From NCBI GenBank assembly GCA_019119775.1, contig DWWL01000007.1, positions 62,001 to 126,000 of the forward strand: a DNA stretch of 64,000 bases, in the 5' to 3' direction. The position numbers and the translations under genes are program-made. The stretch is from Candidatus Lachnoclostridium pullistercoris (GTDB lineage Bacteria > Bacillota > Clostridia > Lachnospirales > Lachnospiraceae). Under the pieces are notes generated by a model, which saw only the letters and a list, made by a program, of their open reading frames with translations, was not told where the DNA came from and ran no database searches. This document shows, piece after piece, positions 58,701 to 64,000 of the stretch (its first letter is position 1; the number at the start of each line of letters is the position of its first letter).

Positions 58701-60468
58701 CAACGGCTTCGCGGTGATGTACATCATCGCCCAGAAGCTGGTGTGGAAGTCCAATGAGGACGGCTATCTGGTGGGCTCGAGAGGTTCCGTAGGATCCTCC
58801 TTCGTGGCTACCATGGCGGGAATCACGGAAGTAAATCCCTTAAGCCCCCACTACATCTGTCCCAACTGCCACTACTATGATTTTGACTCGGAGGAGGTAA
58901 AAAAATTCGGGGGAATGGCCGGCTGCGACATGCCGGACAAGCTCTGTCCCGTGTGCGGGAAACCGCTGAAAAAGGAAGGATTTGACATCCCCTTTGAGAC
59001 GTTTTTGGGCTTTAAGGGAAACAAAGAGCCGGATATTGACCTGAATTTCTCCGGAGAGTACCAGAGCAAGGCCCACGACTACACGGAGGTCATCTTCGGA
59101 AAAGGACAGACTTTCCGGGCCGGGACCATCGGCACCCTGGCGGACAAGACGGCCTACGGCTACGTGAAGAATTACTTTGAGGAGCACGGCGTCCGCAAGA
59201 GAAACTGTGAGATCAACCGGATCGTCCAGGGCTGCGTGGGAGTGCGCCGGACCACGGGACAGCACCCGGGAGGAATTATCGTGCTGCCCCTGGGGGAGGA
59301 GATCTACTCCTTTACCCCGGTCCAGCACCCGGCCAACGATATGACCACCTCCACGGTCACGACTCATTTTGACTACCATTCCATCGACCACAACCTGCTG
59401 AAGCTGGACATTTTAGGACACGATGATCCCACCATGATCCGGATGCTGCAGGATTTGACAGGTCTGGACCCGGTAAAGGACATCCCCCTGGATTCCCCGG
59501 AGGTGATGAGTCTGTTCCAGAACACCAGCGCCCTGGGGATCTCCCCCGAGGACATCGGAGGCTGTAAACTGGGGGCTCTGGGAATCCCGGAGTTCGGAAC
59601 GGATTTTGCCATGCAGATGTTAATCGACGCCCAGCCGAAGTATTTCTCCGACCTGGTGCGCATCTCCGGTCTGTCCCACGGAACAGACGTGTGGCTGGGA
59701 AATGCCCAGACCCTGATCCAGGAAGGCAAGGCCACCATTCAGACTGCCATCTGTACCCGTGACGACATTATGATCTATCTGATTCAGATGGGGCTGGACC
59801 AGGAGCTCTCCTTCACCATCATGGAGAGCGTCCGAAAAGGAAAAGGGCTGAAGCCGGAGTGGGAGGAGGAGATGAAGGCCCACGGCGTGCCGGACTGGTA
59901 CATCGGCTCCTGCAAGAAGATCAAGTACATGTTCCCGAAAGCCCACGCGGCGGCCTACGTGATGATGGCCTGGCGGATCGCCTACTGCAAGGTATTCTAT
60001 CCCCTGGCCTACTACGCGGCCTTCTTCTCCATCCGGGCCAGCGGCTTCTCCTATGAGCTCATGTGCCAGGGAAGAGAGCGGCTGGAGTATCATCTGGAAG
60101 ATTACAGAAAGCGGTCAGACACTCTGACCCAGAAGGAACAGGCCACTCTGAGGGATATGAGGATCGTGCAGGAAATGTATGCCAGAGGCTATGAATTCAT
60201 GCCCATCGACATCTACCGGGCGAAGGCCAGACATTTCCAGATCATTGACGGGAAGCTGATGCCGTCCCTCTCCAGCATTGACGGACTGGGAGAGAAGGCG
60301 GCCGAGGCCATTGTGGACGCGGTGATCGACGGACCCTTCCTCTCCAAGGAAGATTTCCGCAGCCGCACGAAGGTCAGCAAGACCATCTGCGATCTGATGG
60401 CGGATCTGGGGCTTTTGGGCGATCTGCCGGAGAGCAACCAGCTGTCCCTGTTTGATCTGGTGGGCTGA
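55780..60468 (+). CDS. polC: DNA polymerase III PolC-type alpha subunit
   Basis: 1,562 residues, slightly longer than Bacillus PolC (~1,440). Order: N-terminal domain; low-complexity Gly/Ser/Lys linker (about 205-325); OB domain (about 345-430, core TMVMFDVTDFTDTMTVKIF); PHP domain from about 450 (VELHCHTKMSDMDG); inserted 3'-5' exonuclease at about 537 (VVFDLETTGLSPEKNRIIE; later HNAAFDVSF and HHRAVDDAGATAE); zinc-binding CPNCHYYD ... CPVCGK (about 1027-1065); polymerase palm with PDIDLNFSG (about 1086); and finger/HhH end. PolC is the leading-strand replicase of low-GC Gram-positives. It starts one base after ispG's stop. Confidence 0.97.
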   Translation: MAKPFPEVFPDLHMEEELQELLKLVEVERVASNRERSSLRVYIVSPRLIRKKDIYELEKKIREQLFPGRQLTVKIMEKYRLSSQYTPEKLLEVYRDSLLLELKNYSIIEYSILRKAECTFLEPDLLDMTVEDTMVNREKAGELKRVLEKVFHERCGLPVEVRFTYIPPKENKMMKQKQLQLAREVEEITLHSAIGSQLAAEGQLRRVSGDSYAGAGLENGGPEGDAGFWDRAMAMAQDSYVLPEGESAPWEESALSSGAAGADSLSAAGRDAAPRGEKSGGAAASSGKKTAHKEFKRTGAGGLKRGGFKKGDSGRGDQRRSYRRSDNPDVLYGRDFEGDATEIDKIDGAIGETILRGKIIHKDSRELRSGKTMVMFDVTDFTDTMTVKIFAEGEALEDLKGAVKEGSFVRVKGVISVDKFDGELTLSSVSGIKKSEDFTGRRMDNSLEKRVELHCHTKMSDMDGVSEVKDIIKRAKKWGMDAIAVTDHGCVQAFPDANHALDKGDEFKVIYGVEGYLVDDLKQLVDRPRGQSLDGDFVVFDLETTGLSPEKNRIIEIGAVRVKGGEIVDRFSTFVNPEIPIPFEIEKLTSINDAMVIGAPKIEEALPEFFKFCGDAALVGHNAAFDVSFVAHSAARLGLPFDPTVLDTVTLAQHLLPNLNRYKLDTVAKALNVSLENHHRAVDDAGATAEIFAAFVAMLKDRGVEDVDQLNAMSQMSAEMIKKMPTYHVIILADSDEGRVNLYRLVSFSHLDYFARRPRIPKSLLQKYRKGLIIGSACEAGELYQALLRGASDAAIARLVDFYDYLEIQPLGNNAFMLKDEKSTVKTMDDLIAINKKIVDLGEKFGKPVCATCDVHFLDPEDEIYRRIIMAGQGFKDSDEQAPLYLRTTEEMLKEFEYLGPNKAYEVVVTNTRKIAARCQKISPVRPDKCPPVIPDSDKTLRKICYDRAHEIYGEELPEIVVARLERELNSIISNGFAVMYIIAQKLVWKSNEDGYLVGSRGSVGSSFVATMAGITEVNPLSPHYICPNCHYYDFDSEEVKKFGGMAGCDMPDKLCPVCGKPLKKEGFDIPFETFLGFKGNKEPDIDLNFSGEYQSKAHDYTEVIFGKGQTFRAGTIGTLADKTAYGYVKNYFEEHGVRKRNCEINRIVQGCVGVRRTTGQHPGGIIVLPLGEEIYSFTPVQHPANDMTTSTVTTHFDYHSIDHNLLKLDILGHDDPTMIRMLQDLTGLDPVKDIPLDSPEVMSLFQNTSALGISPEDIGGCKLGALGIPEFGTDFAMQMLIDAQPKYFSDLVRISGLSHGTDVWLGNAQTLIQEGKATIQTAICTRDDIMIYLIQMGLDQELSFTIMESVRKGKGLKPEWEEEMKAHGVPDWYIGSCKKIKYMFPKAHAAAYVMMAWRIAYCKVFYPLAYYAAFFSIRASGFSYELMCQGRERLEYHLEDYRKRSDTLTQKEQATLRDMRIVQEMYARGYEFMPIDIYRAKARHFQIIDGKLMPSLSSIDGLGEKAAEAIVDAVIDGPFLSKEDFRSRTKVSKTICDLMADLGLLGDLPESNQLSLFDLVG

Positions 60469-60521
60469 GGAGCGCGGGGCAGAGAGACAGAGAAAATGAT
60501 TTGAGAAAGAAGGAATAAAAT

Positions 60522-61289
60522 ATGACAGCTGCAATTTATTTTTCACCGACAGACACATCGAGAAAGGGAGCGGAGGCAATCGCCCGCGAACTGGCGGGGG
60601 ACGGGCCTGTGCTCTCCATAAATGTCACCCGGTTTGACGCAGCTGCGGAAAAGACAGAATTTTCCGCGGAGGATCTGGTGGTGTTCGGCGCCCCGGTCTA
60701 CGGCGGCAGGCTGTACCGCGGATGCAGAGAGCGTTTTTCCAGATTCCATGGGAACAATACTCCCTGCGTGATCACTGTCACCTACGGAAACCGCCACTAC
60801 GACGACGCTTTAATCGAGCTTTTTGATCTGGTGAGAGAGCTGGGATTTCGCCCGGCGGCAGCTGCGGCCCTGGTGGGACAGCACACCTACGGCCAGATCC
60901 AGGTGGGACGGCCGGATGAGAAGGATCTGGCCCAGGACAGAGAGTTTGCTGCGAAGGCGGCGGAGAACCTGGCAAAGGGCGTATTCTTAGAGTCCGTGCC
61001 GGGAAACCGTCCTTACGTCAAGGGAGACGAGGGCGGAAAGGGAGGCAGTTTCAGGCCCCTGACCTCGGATGCCTGCACCGGCTGCGGCCTCTGCGTGAGA
61101 GAGTGCCCGGAAGGGGCTATCGGAGCGGACTGCCGGACCATTGATCCGCAGGCCTGCATTGCCTGCTTCCGCTGCATCCGGATCTGTCCTGCCGGCGCGA
61201 AGAACATGAATGTGCCGGCTTACCAGGAATTTGCGGAAGAATTTTCCAGAAAGCTGTCGCAGCCCAGGGAAAATGAATATTTCCTGTAA
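60522..61289 (+). CDS. EFR1-type flavodoxin-ferredoxin fusion protein
   Basis: 255 residues. The N-terminal half is a flavodoxin-like fold (AIYFSPTDTSRKGAEAIA as the FMN phosphate loop, then VVFGAPVYGGRLYRGCRE and TVTYGNRHYDDAL). The C-terminal part has two [4Fe-4S] motifs, CTGCGLCVRECPEG (about 188-201) and CIACFRCIRICPAG (about 213-226). This architecture is called EFR1-family ferrodoxin; members move low-potential electrons in anaerobes. Partner enzymes are not identified, but IspG, the AKRs and DUF362 in the window need such electrons. RBS AGAAGGAA. Confidence 0.88.
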   Translation: MTAAIYFSPTDTSRKGAEAIARELAGDGPVLSINVTRFDAAAEKTEFSAEDLVVFGAPVYGGRLYRGCRERFSRFHGNNTPCVITVTYGNRHYDDALIELFDLVRELGFRPAAAAALVGQHTYGQIQVGRPDEKDLAQDREFAAKAAENLAKGVFLESVPGNRPYVKGDEGGKGGSFRPLTSDACTGCGLCVRECPEGAIGADCRTIDPQACIACFRCIRICPAGAKNMNVPAYQEFAEEFSRKLSQPRENEYFL

Positions 61290-61423
61290 TTTTTCCGCAG
61301 AACCGGTGCCAAACGATGTCAGAATTTTGCGACCGTTTCCGGGAATAAGAAAAATTTTCCTCTCATAGACATAGTATTAGCTTACGGGCAAATAATAAGG
61401 TCAAGAAAGAGGAGAGAAATACT

Positions 61424-62053
61424 ATGTCGGAAAAAATGATGGAAAACAACAAGGTCAGCGTGATTGGAGAGATCGTGTCCGGCTTCACCTTCAGCCACGA
61501 AGTCTTCGGGGAAGGCTTTTACATGGTGAGCGTGGCGGTGAACCGTCTGAGCGAACAGGTGGATGTGATACCGCTGATGATCTCCGAGCGTCTGCTGGAT
61601 GTGGAGAAAAATTACGAGGGCTGTACGGTGGAGGCCATCGGCCAGTTCCGTTCCTATAACCGCCACGAGGGGACCAAGAACCGCCTGGTGCTGTCTGTGT
61701 TCGTGCGGGAAATCCATTTTCTCGATGAGTTTACCGACTATACCAAGACCAACCAGATTTTTCTGGACGGCTACATCTGCAAGGAGCCGGTCTACAGAAA
61801 GACCCCCCTGGGGCGGGAGATCGCCGATCTTCTGCTGGCAGTGAACCGTCCCTACGGAAAGTCCGATTACATACCCTGCATTTCCTGGGGCCGGAACGCC
61901 AGATACGCGTCCGGGTTCCAGGTGGGCGTGCGGGTGCGGGTCTGGGGCAGGGTCCAGAGCCGGGAGTACACCAAGCGCTTAAGCGAGACAGAGTGCGAGA
62001 AGCGGGTGGCCTACGAGGTTTCCGTCAGCAAGCTGGAGTGCGTGGAGCCGTAG
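61424..62053 (+). CDS. Single-stranded DNA-binding-like protein with two OB folds
   Basis: 209 residues. The second half looks like an SSB OB fold: NQIFLDGYICKEPVYRKTPLGREIADLLLAVNR (cores YRKTPLGREIADLLLAV), then YIPCISWGRNARYASGFQVG. The first half (NKVSVIGEIVSGFTFSHEVFGEGFY ... RLVLSVFVREIHF) has the same strand order without the DNA-binding aromatics. There is no acidic DDDLPF-type tail for partner binding. So it is not the house-keeping Ssb but a two-OB relative common in Lachnospiraceae as I recall. Role in DNA repair or conjugation is unproven. Confidence 0.75.
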   Translation: MSEKMMENNKVSVIGEIVSGFTFSHEVFGEGFYMVSVAVNRLSEQVDVIPLMISERLLDVEKNYEGCTVEAIGQFRSYNRHEGTKNRLVLSVFVREIHFLDEFTDYTKTNQIFLDGYICKEPVYRKTPLGREIADLLLAVNRPYGKSDYIPCISWGRNARYASGFQVGVRVRVWGRVQSREYTKRLSETECEKRVAYEVSVSKLECVEP

Positions 62054-62134
62054 GCGTTTTTCTGCCCCTTTTCCCCTCCGCTTAAAAGAGCCGGGGAGCG
62101 GCCCGGAGCAGGGCCGGGAAATCTGTCCCGCAGC

Positions 62135-62163
62135 TTGCCAAAACAGGAAAAATGTGGTACGAT
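62135..62163 (+). promoter_or_regulatory. Promoter for the adenosyltransferase gene
   Basis: TTGCCA (62,135-62,140), a 17-bp spacer and TACGAT (62,158-62,163). The 35-base leader is too short for a cobalamin riboswitch. Confidence 0.6.
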
Positions 62164-62198
62164 AAGCAGAAGTTGAACGACGCTTATGAGGTGAAATC

Positions 62199-62699
62199 AT
62201 GGATAAAGGGACAGTTCAGGTAATTTACGGCACCGGCAAGGGAAAGACCGGCGCAGCTCTGGGGCGGGCCATACAGGTGCTGAACCAGGGAAAGACCGTG
62301 ATCGTCATTCAGTTTATGAAGGGAAGCACGGTGAAGACAGAGTCAGATATTTTAAAACGGCTGGAGCCGGAGATGAAAGTGTTTCGCTTTGAAAAGCAGG
62401 CGGTGGGGTTTAAGGATCTTTCCCCGGGGGAGAAGAGGGAAGAGCTGATGAACATCCGCAACGGCCTGAATTTCGCCAATAAGGTCATCCGCACCGGGGA
62501 GTGCGACCTGCTGATCCTGGATGAGATCCTGGATCTTCTGGAATACGGGATCCTCTCTCTGGAAGAGCTTCGCACCATGATCGGTGAGAAGGAGGATGAG
62601 ATGGAACTGATCCTTACGGGGAAGCGGTGCCCGGAGGGACTGAAATCTTCGGTCAACTGCATCTCCCACATGGAAAATGAGTGTATCGGGGAGCAGTAG
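62199..62699 (+). CDS. cobO: Cob(I)yrinic acid a,c-diamide adenosyltransferase (CobA/CobO type)
   Basis: 166 residues. The P-loop is YGTGKGKTGAALGRA (about 10-24), with the family's QVLNQGKTVIVIQFMKGS following. DLLILDEILDLLEYGIL (about 106-122) is the Walker-B-like segment, and LILTGKRCPEGL (about 142-153) the conserved C-terminal piece. It transfers the 5'-deoxyadenosyl group to corrinoids, producing the cofactor that the class II RNR at 32,755 needs. It is a single gene, not in a cob cluster, which suggests salvage of corrinoids. Confidence 0.9.
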   Translation: MDKGTVQVIYGTGKGKTGAALGRAIQVLNQGKTVIVIQFMKGSTVKTESDILKRLEPEMKVFRFEKQAVGFKDLSPGEKREELMNIRNGLNFANKVIRTGECDLLILDEILDLLEYGILSLEELRTMIGEKEDEMELILTGKRCPEGLKSSVNCISHMENECIGEQ

Positions 62700-62717
62700 A
62701 CGGCAGTTTCCTGCCGG

Positions 62718-62746
62718 TTGACATTTTTAAGAGTCGGTGATACGAT
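62718..62746 (+). promoter_or_regulatory. Promoter for the dap operon
   Basis: TTGACA (62,718-62,723), a 17-bp spacer and TACGAT (62,741-62,746), 13 bases before the riboswitch begins. Confidence 0.75.
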
Positions 62747-62758
62747 AATTGAAAGAAA

Positions 62759-62925
62759 AAGGTAGAGGTTGCGCGACTTAAGAGTATTCCGCCGGATGCC
62801 GCAGGGGCGTGTGAGGACGGAAGAAAGGGAGGAGCGCCGAAGGATGCCGCCGCCTGCAGACGGGGTCCTGGGCATACGGCGAAGAGCCGTGTGACTGTCA
62901 TCCGGACGGATGGAGAGCTACTGGA
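62759..62925 (+). promoter_or_regulatory. Lysine riboswitch (L box)
   Basis: The conserved L-box elements occur in order: AGGTAGAGGTTGCGCGA with AAGAGTA (62,759-62,788), AAAGGGAGGAGCGCCGAAGG (about 62,824-62,843), a GGGGTCCTGGGCATACGGC region, GTGTGACTGTCATCCGG (about 62,889-62,905) and GGAGAGCTACTGG (about 62,912-62,924), which closes P1 with GGTAG. A terminator follows 23 bases later. Lysine should promote termination before dapA. Confidence 0.9.
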
Positions 62926-62947
62926 AGGAATGCGCAATGGCAATTTC

Positions 62948-62979
62948 AAAAGGGCTGTCCGGAAGGATAGCCCTTTTTA
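62948..62979 (+). terminator. Riboswitch-controlled terminator before dapA
   Basis: AAAAGGGCTGTCC-GGAA-GGATAGCCCTTTTT: a strong stem with T-run, one G-T pair. It forms the expression platform of the lysine riboswitch. Confidence 0.88.
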
Positions 62980-63028
62980 GGATTCCGGAGGAAAACGGAA
63001 TCAGTTTTTTCAAAGGAGGAAAAAGGAT

Positions 63029-63925
63029 ATGGCAATTTTTGAAGGGGCAGGAGTGGCGCTGATCACGCCGTTTCACGAGGACGGATCCATCAATTACGAG
63101 AAGCTGGATGAGCTGGTGGAAGCTCAGATCGCCGGCGGCATCGATTCCATCATCGCCTGCGGCACCACGGCGGAATCTGCCACCATGGATCACGATGAGC
63201 ACAACTCCGTGATCCGCTTTATCTGTGAGAGAGTCCACGGGAGGGTTCCGGTGATTGCGGGAACCGGCTCCAACTGCACGCAGACGGCGGTGGAGCTGTC
63301 CCTGGAGGCGAAGAAATCCGGGGCGGACGGACTGCTTTTGGTTTCCCCCTACTACAACAAGGCGACCCAGAAGGGACTGATCGCCCATTTCAGCGCAGTG
63401 GCGGAGGCAGTGGACCTGCCCATTCTGCTCTACAACATTCAGAGCCGCACCGGCGTGAACATTGAGCCGGCGACCATCGTTCATCTGTGCCGGAACGTAA
63501 AGAACATTGTGGGAGTGAAGGAGGCCAGCGGAAATATTTCCCAGATCGCCGCGATCATGTCCATGGCGGACGGCTGCGTGGATCTGTACTCCGGAAACGA
63601 CGACCAGATCGTGCCTCTCCTCTCTCTGGGCGGAAAGGGCGTGATTTCTGTGCTGGCGAACGTGGCGCCCAGACAGACCCACGACATGTGCCAGGCGTAT
63701 TTTGACGGGGATGTGAAGAAGAGCGCCGCCATGCAGCTGGAGGCCATTCCGCTGATCTCTGCTCTGTTCTGCGAGGTCAACCCCATCCCGGTGAAGGCGG
63801 CCATGAACCTCATGGGCATGGGCGTCGGTCCCCTTCGTCTCCCGCTGACGGAGATGGAGCCGGAGCATAAGGAGCGGTTGAAGAGAGAGCTGATGGCTTA
63901 CGGCCTTTTGGCACAGGAGGGATAA
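63029..63925 (+). CDS. dapA: 4-hydroxy-tetrahydrodipicolinate synthase
   Basis: 298 residues, the usual length. Signatures: GVALITPFHEDGSINYEKL at the start (about 7-25), CGTTAESATMDHDEH (Thr pair, about 43-57), VSPYYNKATQKG (Tyr, about 131-142) and IVGVKEASGNISQ with the Schiff-base Lys (about 159-171). It condenses pyruvate and aspartate semialdehyde in the lysine/diaminopimelate branch. RBS AAAGGAGGAAAAAGGAT. The lysine riboswitch upstream gives feedback control. Confidence 0.97.
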   Translation: MAIFEGAGVALITPFHEDGSINYEKLDELVEAQIAGGIDSIIACGTTAESATMDHDEHNSVIRFICERVHGRVPVIAGTGSNCTQTAVELSLEAKKSGADGLLLVSPYYNKATQKGLIAHFSAVAEAVDLPILLYNIQSRTGVNIEPATIVHLCRNVKNIVGVKEASGNISQIAAIMSMADGCVDLYSGNDDQIVPLLSLGGKGVISVLANVAPRQTHDMCQAYFDGDVKKSAAMQLEAIPLISALFCEVNPIPVKAAMNLMGMGVGPLRLPLTEMEPEHKERLKRELMAYGLLAQEG

Positions 63926-63928
63926 GAT

Positions 63929-64000
63929 ATGGTAAAGGTTATTATGCACGGATGCAACGGAGCTATGGGCCAGGTGATTTCCGCTCTGGCAGCGGAGGAT
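63929..64000 (+). CDS. dapB: 4-hydroxy-tetrahydrodipicolinate reductase, N-terminal fragment
   Basis: Only the first 24 codons are in the window. MVKVIMHGCNGAMGQVI carries the dinucleotide-binding G-x-x-G-x-MG motif of DapB, and its place 3 bases after dapA supports the call. RBS AGGAGGGAT overlaps the dapA stop. It runs off the end at 64,000. Confidence 0.85.
   Translation, partial: MVKVIMHGCNGAMGQVISALAAED

Noticed and set aside
1..64000. tRNA, rRNA, CRISPR arrays, transposases, integrases or att sites
   Set aside because: Gaps were read for cloverleaf ends, regularly spaced repeats and mobile-element proteins; none was found. The 80-bp repeat lacks spacer-repeat structure, so it is not CRISPR.

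Overview
The window reads as chromosome of an anaerobic Clostridia bacterium of the Lachnospiraceae type. It is GC-rich for the phylum, with a PolC-type replicase, an LPXTG surface protein, PyrK/PyrD (DHOD 1B), an MEP isoprenoid pathway, QueH, an adenosylcobalamin-dependent ribonucleotide reductase and several [4Fe-4S] aldo/keto reductases. Genus cannot be fixed from sequence alone. No rRNA, tRNA, phage, IS element or CRISPR array was seen.

Layout. 1-5,250: end of queH, a lone HPr, a THF riboswitch with folT, an Mrp ATPase, a small alarmone synthetase, a GNAT enzyme and lrgAB. 5,295-10,277: amidohydrolase, CIRCE-controlled Hsp20, cytidylate-kinase-like protein, chromate-transporter pair and a divergent LysR regulator. 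10,278-16,862: a long leader and a 2,014-residue LPXTG beta-helix/Cna-B surface protein. 17,064-22,447: pyrF-pyrK-pyrD-ade-pyrE plus a 49-residue membrane peptide. 22,557-29,153: VanZ-like protein, small membrane protein, M29 peptidase and purE-purM-purN-purD. 29,296-39,115: phosphoesterase, ferredoxin-AKR, DUF362 protein, class II RNR with NrdR-like boxes, MATE pump and amino-acid ABC transporter. 39,255-49,000: an AT-rich orphan, nucleoside phosphorylase, MATE, EamA exporter, two more ferredoxin-AKRs, a PPC/DUF296 protein and two paralogous amidohydrolases. 49,342-60,468: pyrH-frr-uppS-cdsA-dxr-rseP-ispG-polC. 60,522-64,000: EFR1-type flavodoxin/ferredoxin, two-OB SSB-like protein, CobO-type adenosyltransferase, lysine riboswitch, dapA and the start of dapB.

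Functional links. Vitamin and nucleotide metabolism dominates: folate uptake under THF control, pyrimidine and purine synthesis, purine/nucleoside salvage (ade, nucleoside phosphorylase), and a B12-dependent RNR with a corrinoid adenosyltransferase in the same window. A second theme is redox or electrophile handling. Three ferredoxin-fused AKRs, a DUF362 protein and exporters lie here, and the DUF362 gene and one AKR operon have near-identical MerR-style operators inside 19-bp-spaced promoters. Two of the three AKRs have lost the catalytic Tyr and Lys in the same way.

Most unusual signals: (1) an ~80-bp dispersed two-hairpin repeat at three loci whose stems show compensatory base changes and whose first bases form a -10 box; (2) the divergent AKR pair; (3) the shared MerR-type operator; (4) an AT-rich orphan gene; (5) a ~430-nt leader before the giant surface protein. 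All gene calls rest on reading translations and motifs; no database search was run.
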